A stretch of 45,000 nt of DNA from Dipetalonema caudispina (GCA_013365325.1 JABVXV010000360.1:1-45000); one strand, 5' to 3'; positions 11,354 through 23,277 are shown, numbered from the stretch's first letter. The notes: generated from the sequence alone by a model not told the origin. Numbers and translations: made by a program.

Positions 11354-11639
11354 CTGCAAAAAAAAATAAAATCATTAATTTTGTCGGAAAAAACAGAAAC
11401 ACTTCGTACCTGAAGATGAATTCAAATGTAAATTTTATTCCAAAATAGGGAACATTTAACACTGACAAATGGAAGAAATTGGTGACCCTAAAATCAACAT
11501 TACGATTATTCGCATTGAAATCTATGTGCCACAAATTTCAAAAGCCCTCAGCAACTTCTTCAACAAAAGTGGTTTTAAAGAGCACGAAATGAGATGAGAA
11601 AGGAATGGATAGCAAAAGGAGAAAAGGAGGACGGATTAC

Positions 11640-11690
11640 TCTTTTCCCTAAAACTGGGACGATATCAGGTGAAGGACGATCGGGCGGCAT
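11640..11690 (-). CDS. Possible alternative first exon (short isoform)
   Basis: Inside the intron between exons 3 and 4 there is an ATG at 11690 followed by 17 codons, MPPDRPSPDIVPVLGKR, and a donor AGA|GTAATC at 11639. Its exit phase is 0, the same as exon 3, so it joins in frame to exon 4 at AFQDEV. An in-frame TAA lies two codons before the ATG and no acceptor falls between, so it cannot be an internal coding exon of the long transcript. The -3 base is A. A TTTTAG lies 9 nt upstream of the ATG and could be a 5' UTR or spliced-leader acceptor, but that is speculation. The alternative is a chance open stretch, although this patch is much less AT-rich than its surroundings. Confidence 0.4.
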
Positions 11691-11847
11691 GTTTTATTTC
11701 TAAAACTTACACATATACATACAAACATTAACCATGAACAAAGGAAATTGAAATTTTGGGGAAAAAATCTTCCCATTTAATTACTAAAAATATTGATCGA
11801 ATAATAATATATCGTACTTTTAGGAAAACTGACAAACAAACATGTAT

Positions 11848-11900
11848 ATTTTTAGTATTCCTTTTTTTTTTCTTTGAAAAAAAAAAGGAATACTAAAAAT
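11848..11900. repeat. Perfect 53-nt fold-back: 25-bp arms, 3-nt loop
   Basis: The left arm is ATTTTTAGTATTCC followed by ten T and a C (11848-11872). The loop is TTT. The right arm is the exact reverse complement (11876-11900). It lies in the intron between exons 3 and 4, about 160 nt upstream (minus sense) of the alternative ATG exon. The arms stop matching exactly at both ends. The mixed-sequence 14-bp outer half makes this more than a T/A homopolymer pair. Possible origins are a palindrome left by repair or template switching, a tiny fold-back element, or a transcribed hairpin. Confidence 0.85.
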
Positions 11901-12109
11901 TGATTAGCTGAAATTCTTCGGATACCCAATATTTTTACTTTTTTCCCCATTTTTTTTTTTTTTTTTCGCTTGTGGGATGATTCATATTCTCTCCTATATG
12001 ATTTTTAAAAATAGCAAAAAGGAAGACAAAGCTAAAATGATTTCCAGAGGTTGATTAATTAGTACTTAGCACTGAGAAAAAAAAAAATGAAAAGAAAAAT
12101 GAAGACGAC

Positions 12110-12241
12110 CTGTAAATCATCTAAATTTTTGAACATCAACAAGGAAAAATCATCGATGATTGATTCTTTCAACATTGTAATTTTGTCCTTTACCAATAGT
12201 GTTTTTACATAAGACTGAGAACATGAACATGATAATGAATC
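12110..12241 (-). CDS. Exon 3 of the basic-protein gene
   Basis: This is a 132-nt phase 0/0 exon of 44 codons. The acceptor is strong, a long T-rich tract ending TTTTGCAG at 12242. The donor is CAG|GTCGTC, weak beyond GT but with a consensus CAG before it. It encodes DSLSCSCSQSYVKTLLVKDK, then a segment ending DDFSLLMFKNLDDLQ. The hydrophobic spacing in the second half suggests an amphipathic helix that runs on into AFQDEVKAVKAKEEAEEKRR of exon 4, so the protein reads smoothly across the junction. No family is recognised. Confidence 0.75.
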
Positions 12242-14045
12242 CTGCAAAAGAAAAAAAAAAGAAAATGTCAATTTTTTGATGATTAAATGATCGAATTTTA
12301 ATTGTCTTTTTTCTTTTTTAGTTAATTTCTCTCACTTGTTCAGTTCAGATTTCTCTTCTATTGACATATTCAAATCTGAAATTTAAAGTTTTCATTCTAT
12401 TTTGTAAATCTGTTGTCGTCCACTTTTCCATTACATTGATCAGATTGTTCACTTATTTACTTTCTTATGCTACCTTTTATTTACATTCTTATTTACTTCA
12501 ACTTAAAATGTCCAACCAATGTAAACAAAGCACTTTAATTATACTAAAGATGATGAATTAGAGAGAGAGAGATAATGATCCAGGTAATTAACTTTTGCTT
12601 ATTTACTTTTGCCCACATTTAACTGATAAGCCAATATTTCATATACTTCCCATATATTTTATAAAATGTAAATTTTGATTTAACTAATTACAAACTATTT
12701 CAAGGTAAAGTAGCTGTCAATTCTTAGCCATTTATTTTCTCATTCATTTATTTATCGATTTATTAATCAATAAATAAATTGAATGCATTATAAAATACTG
12801 CAATTTTTCTTCTACAGAATTTCCAATCTTCCCTTAATTTTCCTGATGAAAAAATAACTCTTTCTCATGAGATTTCGAATTATATTTGTGATTTGAATTT
12901 CTAATTTTTATCGAATCCTTTTCCTCAATCTCGACAAAAAGTCAATCAAAAAAAGTTTTAGTAAGAAACAAACTGTAATCGTTTATTTATTTTTTTCCTT
13001 TTTTCTATTTCTCGAAATAATTTATCGAAAAGTCGAAATAATCAACGATCATCTTTAACAAACAGCGTGGAGTCGAGAAAAAAGAAAAGAAAAAAAAAAG
13101 AACAAAATGGTGATATTGATTAAAGTAACAAAATGAACTTTAAAAAGATTTAAAAAAAAAAAAAGAAAAATTGGAAGAACGAAAAAAAAAAAAAGGACTG
13201 CCCTTACTAATTGTAAAATTTATCGTTAGAAATATCATAAATCGTAACCTCATTATGTTGTTGAAATTCTTAACGAAAACTATTGCCATTTATCGGTTAA
13301 TTTTGAAGGAAAGTTAAAGGGAAAAAAAGAAAAGGAAAAAAAAAAAAAAAACTGAAGGACATTTTGTTCTATTTCGTTTCATTTCATTCCTTCTTTCCAA
13401 ATATAAAAATACGTTTGTGGTTAGTAGACAGTAAATATTACCTTCAAAAACTTTTTCATTTTATGCATAACTAATTTCCACCAATTATTAAAATAGATAT
13501 TACATCTTAAACTGATAAGAAATAAGGTATATTGTACTTATATATGAAATATTTGTTCGTAGAAAAATTAAACAAAAAAAGAAAACAGTTAATTACACTT
13601 CTTTCAAATTATACTGCATAACTTTTAAATCTTTCCAAATGATAATAAATTATCAATTATATAGCGGAAATATAAATATAGTATTTTAGATTTCAAATGC
13701 TGCCAAATAGTTTGTTCATGAAGGAAAAAAAACGGTTAATTTCTTTTTGATTTCTTCCTTTAAATTGTATTGCGGGAATAACTGAAATATTTTAGACTTC
13801 AAATTTAACCATCTATATTTTAAAATAATGACAATATTACAATGTGCATTTAAATCTCAATGCAATGACATTATATTCCCTTTCTGCTTTAATTGATGAA
13901 TGATTGTTTGCTAAGTAAAAATATAAAAAGCAAACAATGAAAAAAAAAAATTAACTGCAACATTTTGTGTCCTTCATTTTACTTTAAAAATTCGAAAAAT
14001 TAATTTCTAATTTGTCAAATGCAAAGTTCCCACTTTTTTCCCTGA

Positions 14046-14141
14046 CGAAAGCGGGAAATGGATGACGGAAATAGTAATTGTACATTCGTGAATGCTTTCA
14101 AATGCGGAATTGTAATGAGGCCGTTGACTCTAATTGGATAA
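14046..14141 (+). other. Exon-like island inside an intron, strand unresolved
   Basis: This patch has clearly more G+C than its neighbours. On the plus strand one frame reads REMDDGNSNCTFVNAFKC and on to a TAA, after a T-rich stretch and ACGAAAG. On the minus strand another frame reads PIRVNGLITIPHLKAF and onward. Neither direction has both good splice sites, and the minus frame does not fit the phases of exons 2 and 3. It may be a small exon of another transcript, a conserved regulatory element, or chance. Confidence 0.2.
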
Positions 14142-15764
14142 TTTTAAGGGATGTACATTTAAAAATTTAAAGTACCAATTCATGTTAACCCATTCCTTTT
14201 AACCCATCATATTCCGCCTCTTTCTTTTTTTTTACCGTATTTTGTTGAAAATTTTAGGAAAGTTTCATTGCAAAAAAAGAGAAAAAAATCCTATCTTGTA
14301 AGAAATAAATAGAAAGGGAAATGTAGAAAGGAAGAGATGAGGGAGAGAGAGGGAGAGAGAGATGGAAAGAAAAATAAGCTAAAAATGATAAATTGCCATC
14401 TTCTAAAAACGAAATGATATCTAACAGAAAGACGTAAAAAATGTCCTTTCTAGTTTTTTTTTTGAAAAAGGAATTTTCTCTTACCCATTTTTTCCCTCCC
14501 ACTGCTGGTACATTTAAAAAAAAAAAGTGGAAAATTGAAGGAAAACTGAAATTAAATAATTTTAGGGTCGATCACGGGGAATTTTACTAATCCATTTGCT
14601 TGTTGAAGCAATTCAAATAAAAAAAAAGAAGAAAAAAAAGTACGAAGGTATAAAATCTTCCTTCACATTAACAGTTCACCAAAACAAACGTATGTTTTTC
14701 TTTTTGCAGAAAAATGTTATAATTTTTCGACAAATTTTCGTATTACAGATTATTATGAATTTCTGATTAAACAATGATTATCGTCATTATTATTACTATT
14801 ACTATTAACAGCAGTAATATTTATCAGTATTCCTAATATAATTAGTATGACTGCTATTTTTATCATTATTATTATTATTGTTATTATTATTATCATTACT
14901 ATTATTGTCATTATTATTACCATTTTTATCATTGTTATTATTACTATTGTACGGATAAATATATTGCAGTTATTATGAGCGAAAAATTCGAAACTTTGTC
15001 GCTTGAATTTTAAATTTGGAACCAAAGATTTACTAAAATATTCTTTTAACGAAGGAACGAATTCACTAATATCAATCCTACACATCCTAAAAATGACCAA
15101 ATATTAATTCATGGTAACTCAAATTAAGTTAACAAAATTTCGTCGGAAGAAAATTTTCTTTTGTTTGTTGAAATTTAACACTGAGGATATATACATACAG
15201 AACAATGTAATGCTCACAGATCGACAATAAATTAAATTATTGGTTTATGCTTCTCTTTTAATCATCATTCTTCTATTCTTAATAATATTATTACGTTATT
15301 GTTATCATTACTATTATTATCATTAATCACTATCATCGTTATCACTAATATTACCACAATAATTCGACTTTACTTATTAATTATCCGCTAACCACACACA
15401 TAATACCTATAAGATATGATAACTTGAATAATTATAAGATTTAACTAGTGTTAATTATCTACTAATATTAACTATCTATGAGTACAGCCCAATCTGATAA
15501 TAATTCAAAATGATTACTTCTATCATCAACCCTTACTTTCTCATCCTGAGATTAATGAAATAAGATTACTTAAAATTACATTAATTGTCATATATAGAAA
15601 CAATCAAGGTAATAATACTTTATGTAAAGTAAATAAGAAATTTCGACTTTAATTTTCTTTTTCTTTCAGAACCTTAATTAAAAATTATGGTTAAATAAAT
15701 CAAACATTTCATAACTTATATGAATGTACCACGAAAAGTAAATGTTTCGAAAAAAAAAAATTAC

Positions 15765-15900
15765 AGTTGAAATGGTAGATGTTCCCTCTTTCATGTCTTT
15801 TGCAGATTGCATCGGGTTTAGCGATTGCTTCAGCGTAGGATCAACGTTAATCGCTTGTCCGTTACGAAGTGAACTTCCACGACGACGTCCAATACTTTTC
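15765..15900 (-). CDS. Exon 2 of the basic-protein gene
   Basis: This internal exon is 136 nt: one base followed by 45 codons. The acceptor is a pyrimidine tract ending TTTTTTACAG at 15901, and the donor is ACT|GTAATT at 15764. It encodes KSIGRRRGSSLRNGQ, then a NVDPTLKQSLNPMQ segment and KDMKEGTSTIST. RRGS fits a basophilic kinase consensus (RRxS), which is a motif match only. The entry phase fits exon 1 exactly and the exit phase 0 fits exon 3. Its codons contain many CG dinucleotides, unlike the surrounding spacer. Confidence 0.75.
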
Positions 15901-17519
15901 CTGTAAAAAAGAAGAAGAGAACTAAATTGAAAAATTAACACAGAGATTTCTTCAAAAGAGAAAAAAATTTCACCCTGAACTTGAACTTAGCCAAATTGAA
16001 AGCAAATAGTCTCATTTTTCCTTCTACCCGAATATAAACCATAAATTGGTGAATTTTAAAATTTCGATTCATTTTCATTTGGTAACTCTTAAACAAATAA
16101 AAGACAACGAATTAATATGTATCGAATAAAATTATCATTACAGTTAACAAAATTGCAAAAACCCCTTTTTTTTTTATTAAATCAAAATGTTCGTGTGATG
16201 AAAATTAGTAGAAGTATCCGTTACGAGCCTAATAAATGCATATGTCAAATGAGGAAAAACTAATAAAAGAAATGAATGGGTATGAGTACATTGTGACGAT
16301 AATTTAACTAATTAAAATTTAAATGATAATATGAGATTCAAAAAAAGGGTATAAAAATAGGAGAAGAAAAGAGAAAAAAGTGCTAATGGTATGGGAAAAT
16401 ATCGATGTAATTAAATAATAAATGATAAAAAACAATAGAAGAATAATACCAGTATAAATCATTTTGATGTAATCATTCCTTCCCATCCCTCACTCTTCTC
16501 TTATATATTATAAATGATCAACAAGGGAAAATTTTTTTGATTTTTTCAGTTTTCAAAAATAAGCTAACCATATTAGCTATTATGGTTGTAATAAATTTTC
16601 AAAAACCTAATTAAAAACTTCCAAGTATTCAAAAAAAATTAAGATCATGAAGCCAAATTTTTGATGTAATATTGTATACATTATATGAAATTATTTCAAA
16701 ACAAATTTTTGCTCTATTTTTTCACTTTTCCTCGTGTCTTTATTATGTAGTGTTATTTACTTAAAAAAGAAAAAAATCACTATCAGTTATTATGATACGA
16801 TGAATCCCGAATAAATTCTCCAACCATATTATCGTAGTATTTCTTCCCTTCTAAAATTTGAAGCTTGAAAGTTCTATATTTCATATCAAATATGAAAAGA
16901 TGAGTACGGTATACAGTATACCCTCTAAACATAACTTTTAATTATCGTTGCATTACGATACTCAAACACATATATAATTTAATAAGAATACAGTAAAATT
17001 TATCACTTTTTCTGCTTTTCTTTCCTCGTTCATTATTAATAAATAGTCTACAAATGCAGACAATTAAGCATAAAGTACATTTAAAATTGTAGTTTTTTTT
17101 TAAAAATTATTTTAATTAAAAAGATTACAGCAAGAAAAAAAAAACAAACAAAAACAAATATTAGAAAGATGTAAAATGTTGAATATTACATTCCTTTCTT
17201 ATTTATGGAAATTACAGATGTGATAATAATAATAACAATTAACAACAATAATATTAATTAATCAATTAATTTTATATATAAGTTTACACCAAATTTAATG
17301 ATTAAAAAAAAAGTGAAGAGAGAGAGAGAGAGAGAGAGAAGAGATGATAAAACAGCTATAAATAATCGTGAACAGAATTAATCGAATAACTTTTCCACCT
17401 CTCCCTTTCTCATTCATCTTATTTTCATCTTTCTTTTCGCTATTCCTCTGTTGCTGACTTTTTTTTTTTTTTTTTCAAAAAGTACATTTGGTCCCAAATG
17501 GATGAAAAATGCCGAATGG

Positions 17520-17527
<8 letters not shown>

Positions 17528-17557
<30 letters not shown>

Positions 17558-17634
17558 ATACATATATGCAACGAAATGAATATCAACTGATAAAAACAAA
17601 AGAAAGGAGAGGGAGAGAGAGAGAGAGAGAGAGA
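17528..17634. repeat. (CT)n and (GA)n facing each other as an inverted repeat
   Basis: CT units (17528-17550) and GA units (17606-17634) are complementary and separated by about 55 bp, so a transcript could fold back. A further GA tract lies at 17316-17338. Confidence 0.8.
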
Positions 17635-17953
17635 AATGGACTAAAAATTGTTTCAAAGAAAAATTTTTTCTTTACTTTCTAATTTTAAAAAAATAACACA
17701 AACAAGTCATAATAAATCAAAACATATATATAAATATATTACAGGCTTATAAATAAATAATTGTAAAAAAAAAAAAGAATTTTTTGGCATTTTACTTTAT
17801 ATTTATAACATTGAATTTCTTGTAGCCAAATTTTTAATTTTATTCTTTTGAAGTTCCAATTTGCCTTTTTTTTTTCATTCATCTTTTAAATGCGAACTAT
17901 AAGAAAATTGTAGCTATTGTGATAACTAATTATAACGTGAACAGTACCATTAC

Positions 17954-18224
17954 CTATATCCTCTAATCTTATCAGTTTGTAGAAAAATTTTTCCTCAGAT
18001 AAAGTCTGACTGAATTCATATTGCACTTTTATCGCTTTCTCTTTTTTCTTTTTTTTTTTTTTTTTTTTTTTTTGAAATTCATTTAATGGCATCTGTTTGA
18101 GACAAAGTGTGAAATGAAATCTTCCTAATTGTCTCGAATCATTGATGCCAGCAAGTCTTGAATAAGCAAAATGTATCGAAAATTGTTTCAAACAGTTCAA
18201 ATTGAATGTAATTGTTTGGTAATT
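17954..18224 (-). CDS. Exon-like open frame with internal poly-lysine
   Basis: A good acceptor (TTTATTTACATTTAG) at 18225 opens a 271-nt frame of 90 codons ending at a donor ATAG|GTAATG. The peptide begins NYQTITFNLNCLKQF, includes YSRLAGINDSRQLGRFHF, a run of Lys encoded by 25 A, and ends near EEKFFYKLIRLEDI. So long an open frame is unusual at this base composition. It lies within intron 1 of the main gene on the same strand, but its phases (0 in, 1 out) do not fit between exons 1 and 2. It could belong to another isoform with an extra exon, to a terminal exon (the frame runs on to a TAA), or to a decayed retrocopy, since a 25-A tract inside an exon is odd. Confidence 0.3.
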
Positions 18225-20316
18225 CTAAATGTAAATAAAAAACAATAGGTAAAAGAACAAATTGTCGGATACATTTTATTTATTTACAATGTTATTCGCT
18301 AACATTTATGTATTATTGTTAAAAGAGAAGGAAAGAGAGGGAGAGAAAGAAGGGAGAGAGAGAGAGAGAAGAAAGCTGAAAAAAAAGGAAAAAAAAAACT
18401 TTCCTGCTTATAATACTTTGCTTCTTTTCACTTATTCTCCCCCCTTTTTTTTACAAAATTAAATTTATATAAAAAAAAAAAAAAATGTCAAAAATGATAT
18501 GTTTCCCCATCTTACTCTCATAAATCTTTTTGGTAAGCTTCGATAAACAACCTATCTCTCTTCGTCTTCTTTTTCTTTTTCCTCTATTTTTAGCCTAATA
18601 ATCCATGATTTCATTTTACACAATTATTAGTTGTAAATTAATAAATAGTAAAATTATTATTCAAAAAAACAAATTTGAAATATTTAAATAAATCCTCGTC
18701 ATCATCCATTCAATTAATTTACAATTCATTATATTAGTGTATGAATGGAATAAAATGAAACTATGAAATAATTAAACTGACAGGGAAGAAATTAATAATC
18801 AATCATTCAAATATATTATCATCATTATGTCATATGTGATAAATATGAATTTTCTGTTTAAATAATTTGATATATTCTCCCATTATCTTCCCTATTCCAT
18901 TTTGTAAAATATTATCATTGATACAAACAAGTAATATAACTAAAAGTTCTGGAAATCTTTGAAAAACATCCCAAATGAATCATACACGATTGATCATTAT
19001 CGTCATCATCAATAATCAAACCACTGATTATTGAAGAAAAAAAAAACTATCCTTGTTGGAATGATGACTAATTACGAATCTTTTTGAAAAAAAGATTCGA
19101 TAAAATTTACAATACTGATGTAACATTTCATTTAAAAAATGTGTTTTGCCTAAATAGATGAAGGAAGTTTGTGATCTCTTCCAGATTTAATATCAATTAA
19201 TAACAATAAATAAATTAGCAAACAATCTAAGATTAAAATCATAAAATATACATTTCATTATACTATCGTACATATCAATCAATTCTATCAATAGCTCAAA
19301 CATTGGCTTTTTTCTCCAATTTTTCAATTCTTCCTTTTTCTCAAAATATTAATTATAGTTTAATTCCCAATATCGATTATAAATATTACTCTAGTATCTA
19401 ATTCAAATCAATATCAAATGTTCCTAGGAAACATTTTAGCATCAACGAATTATTTGATAATTCTTTCAACATCAGAATAAAAAATAATAATATCATCGTA
19501 CTTCGATAAAGTTCAGCCGAAAAAACAAACACTGAAGAGAAAAGAGGAGAAGAAAACTGATAGTTATCAAATTATGAATGAAAAATTGATATGGGTAAAA
19601 ATGTTACATCATTTTTGCTTAAGGATTATCAAAAGTTACCCATTACATTATATATATGGGTTAGAGGTCAAATGTTTCTTAAAGAGCAAAACAAGAGTAT
19701 CAAATTATCCCATATTATTTATATTTTGGAAAAAGAAAACAACAATGTTTTGATATTAACCTTGTAGATAATTATAGCATTGCATTATAAAATTGTCATA
19801 AATTGGTTTATCATTTTTTCATTACAACATTTTGCCATTTTATATTCAACAATTTATCGCAGCATAGGAAAAAGAAATGTGTGCCATAAAATTTGATTAT
19901 TCCAAAAGATTTGTAGTCAATAATTTCATAAGCTAAGAAGAATTTAAATATATCAAAAAATTATCCAACTGCTATTTTACTTATTATTTAATCAGTTAAT
20001 TAATTTATTAAAATATACTGTTATGAAAATCGTATGGTTAAATAAACACCTAATAAATAACAATATTTTAAGATACTACTACTTAAAATTACTTTCATAC
20101 ACTAATAAATTATGTATTCAATTTGCAAAAACAAAAATTACTGAAATGAAATTTCGTTCCTCAAATACTAACATACATAACTTCTTCATGATTTAATAAT
20201 AAGATCATAATTTTAGAAATTATTAAATATAATCTTAAAAAATTTATAAATTTTATAAATTAATCATTAATCTTAGAAATTAGAAAGTGATTAAATATAT
20301 CATGAAAAGTTGATAC

Positions 20317-20456
20317 CTTGGAGGTAGAAGAAGGGGTGCTTTAAAGCAGGAATCATCAAAAATTTCTTTGCTTGGACTTGGTGATATTGTAGCAGCGGTA
20401 TTTGTCCCATTCTTCTCCTCCTCAACGCATACCGATGATTGCTCTTTCTCCTTCAT
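20317..20456 (-). CDS. Exon 1 of the basic-protein gene (likely first coding exon)
   Basis: Read on the minus strand, this exon starts at an ATG (20456-20454) and runs 46 codons plus two bases to a donor AG|GTATCA at 20316. The peptide begins MKEKEQSSVCVEEEKNG and ends KAPLLLPP. It is polar, Ser/Thr/Glu-rich and probably disordered. An in-frame TGA lies nine codons upstream of the ATG, and no pyrimidine-backed acceptor lies between them, which favours this ATG as the start. The two leftover bases (AG) plus the first base of the next exon (G) make an Arg codon, giving PPRKSIGRRR across the junction. Codon composition is less AT-rich than the flanks. A promoter or 5' UTR is not identifiable in the triplet-repeat region just upstream (20.53-20.75 kb). 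Confidence 0.55.
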
Positions 20457-20534
20457 ACCATCAATTGCATCGAATATTTGTCAACTCGTTGATGATGATT
20501 CTATACTTCACCCAAAACATTCAAATAAATCACC

Positions 20535-20745
20535 AATGCAACAATTATAGTAACAGTAGTAGTAGTCGTAGTAGTTATTGTTATTGTAATAGTAATAGCG
20601 TACAATTACTGTTGTTGTTGTTGTTGTTGTTACTGTTTTCGTAATTATAATTGTAGGCGTAATTAATGGTAGTAGTTGTAGTGGTGGTAGTCGTATCAAT
20701 AGTAGTAATAGTAGTAATAATAATAATAATAATGGGAATAATAAA
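20535..20745. repeat. Mixed AGT/TTG/TAA triplet-repeat region
   Basis: Interrupted triplets (AGT, TTA, TTG, TAG, ATA) fill this stretch directly upstream of exon 1 of the main gene. Both strands show short homopolymeric frames that are artefacts. It may contain the 5' UTR or promoter of the gene, but no element can be singled out. Confidence 0.7.
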
Positions 20746-22003
20746 TTAATTGCAGCAATAAGAGATGGTAATATTTGTGTAAACGATGTTGCCAATAATC
20801 TGCTTTGATAATGATATTTACAGATTAAAATCTGAAAATTAAAAAATTCCTAAATCTTTTTGCTAAATATCTCTTCATGTATCATATATATATATATATA
20901 CCAAATATCCACGTAAGCGCAGTCGATGTAAATTGAAAAACTCATAAAACAAATTTAAACATAAATTCAAGAGACATTTTAAAAAGAGAGAGAAAAAATT
21001 CTCCGACAGAATAATGTTAATGATACTAATGATGCTATTTGAAAGTTTAAATCAAAGTAAAGACAATTAATACACTGACCTTGTGTCTAGTAAAATAATA
21101 GTTTTAGCAAAAAAGAAGTATAACAAAAGGTTAAAGGTCAAAAAAAAAAAAAAAAAAAAAAACGAACAATATGAAACAAGTAATTACAGCAGTTGGCATA
21201 AAAGTCGTAGGAAAAAAAAATCCCTTCTGTAAATATTCCACTCATCCGTTAATAGAAATCATTAACATACGTACGTAATAGTTTATTATCACAAATAATA
21301 TTACCATAATAAAAATGATAATAATATTAATGATAATCATTATTGATAACAAATGACAAATGTATGCTAATCACGAGATAATAGTCTAGAGAAACAAAAT
21401 TTTAATGTTTAAAATCTAGAAGTAACAGAAAAAGTAGTAATTTAATCGATAAATTAAAGAATAGACTAATATCCTAAAGTTTCTATTCATTTCCCCACGA
21501 TTACAACCACAAAACTATAATTCTAATTAGCTTTAATTTCAAATTTCATATATATATATATTTCATTTTTAGAAATTTTAGAATCAAAGTAAACATTTAA
21601 AAGAATAATTTATTAAAAAGCAAGTTGAAAAAATTAATAATCAAATTAAATACAAACAGTACCGTTACAACTGTTACATACGTATCCTAATATCAATACT
21701 GACCTAATTTCTTAGGCGATTAATTAAAAAAAGGAATTTGGATGGACAGTGCCAAGAAGAAAGGGAGAGAAAAAGAGAGAGAAGGATTTATAGTTGTGAA
21801 TTTGTTCATCCGATCTGAATAAAGAGAATTTTACTGAAGCGATTTAAAAAAAAAAAAAAAAACAATTATTACCACCATTTGTGCGTAAAAGGAAAAAAGT
21901 CTTTTTCTGGACGATTTTCTTTTTTATTATAAACATTTTAGTCAAAAAAAATTTTCGTGGTTTCAGTAAACTTCAACAATTTCATGCGTGATTTTATTGG
22001 ATT

Positions 22004-22423
22004 TTAAACTGCTAACAATAAACAGAGTGAAAAAGCACAAAAAAAAAGAAAAAAGAAAAAAAAAAAAATTAAAGTAAACATTGCTGAATAGTTCCTATCT
22101 GTCCTTCCCATCTTCTTACGATGATATTTTAACACTTTTAATAATATTCGTCTCTTTCTACACCCTAAATTTAGCTTTTCCCCCCATTTTCTCCACTTGT
22201 TTTTCTTTTGTTTTAATTTCACATTTGAATTGAGAGGATGTTCGAAGTGAGTGATGGAGAGAAAATGAGAAAGAGGAAGATGAAGAGAAGAAATGTATGC
22301 ATAGATTTCGTTGAAAATTTCATTCATAGAATAAAAATTTAAGAATAAAATAAGAGAAAGGTTGAAAACTTTATAACTTATCATGCAACTAAGCAATATA
22401 TACAAATTATGCATACAGCACAA
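22004..22423 (-). other. Long open frame with charged middle part, possible exon
   Basis: This minus-strand frame is open for 139 codons. The first part is T-rich and the last part is a homopolymer-derived Phe run, so neither is convincing. The middle (KQKKNKWRKWGEKLN, then GCRKRRILLKVLKYH) is more protein-like and is followed by a strong donor, CATC|GTAAGA. A C/T-rich tract precedes it, but no clean acceptor is visible. It may be a chance frame. Confidence 0.2.
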
Positions 22424-23133
22424 ATTTGTTTTTAATTCATATGGTTACTTATTTATTTGTATAAACAAAGCTAACAAATACAATAAAGGAAATACACTTT
22501 GTTTGTCTCTTTCGTAAAATTTAATTCAATTGATTTAAATTATTATATTAAACGAAACTAAACAATGAACTAAATAAATATTATTCAAAAAAAAAAGAGA
22601 AAGAAATGATTCGAACATAAATGACATCCAATCTAACACTCATTTTAACCAAATCTCAAATTTTAATCAAAAATCCATGTGATAAAAAAAAAAATTTATA
22701 ATTTCATAACAAAATATACCAATTAATCATATCTCGAAAATACTACTGAAAGATTAAATAAAAGATTTAGTAGAACAGAACAAATAAATCTTTAAAGGTT
22801 TAATAATAGTATTGTATTGTAATCGTAACAGAATATAATCTAATCAATTCTCCAATCAAACCAACCAAACTTTCATCTATTCATCTATCGATCGATCTCT
22901 CATATCCAACTATCTAACTAACTAACCAACTAGCTAGTTAGCTAAAACCGATGGTGAGAGATTGAATTATTCGACGAGGAAATAGACCATAGAGGGATGT
23001 TTAATACAATTTAGTTTGTTAGTTAACCGATGGATATGCAGCAGAATAACCAACCAGCTAGCATATTTATTAGCTAGTTCAAGGTTTAAGCTTTGATCTC
23101 ATAATGCCGTTCCCATATCACTTCAGTAAACAT

Positions 23134-23277
23134 ATCACCATCACCATCACCATCATCACCATCTTCATTATTTCACTATCATTATTATGTGTCGATGTGT
23201 TCTTCAATCATTATTATCGTCGCCGTTATCACCATCACTACCACTATTACTACTATCATCACCATTATTATCATTGT
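23134..23277. repeat. CAC/CAT/TTA triplet-repeat region
   Basis: Interrupted CAT, CAC and ATT triplets. A plus frame reads as His/Tyr/Ile runs with no splice context. Confidence 0.8.

Larger units (their letters stand above)
9609..20456 (-). other. Multi-exon gene model: unrecognised basic, charged helical protein
   Basis: This is the overall minus-strand model. It joins exons 20456-20317, 15900-15765, 12241-12110 and 11353-10949, then less surely 10128-10090 and 9623-9609. All junctions are GT-AG. Exon 1 leaves two bases, exon 2 supplies one, and all later junctions are phase 0, so the frame stays open throughout and the model gives about 288 residues. The first ~136 residues are polar with a basic RRRGSS patch. 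The next ~135 are a Lys/Arg/Glu-rich helix with a KKKGRKSK motif. No signal peptide, membrane span or catalytic motif is visible. Basic composition suggests a nuclear or RNA/DNA-associated protein, but that is inference. Introns are about 4.4, 3.5, 0.76, 0.82 and 0.47 kb. The four-exon core is fairly certain; the 3' end is not. Confidence 0.6.

Noticed and set aside
14753..15100. 115-codon minus frame with Ile/Thr runs
   Set aside because: Derived from interrupted ATT/TTA triplets; a nice plus-strand acceptor at 14.71 kb leads only to about 20 codons.
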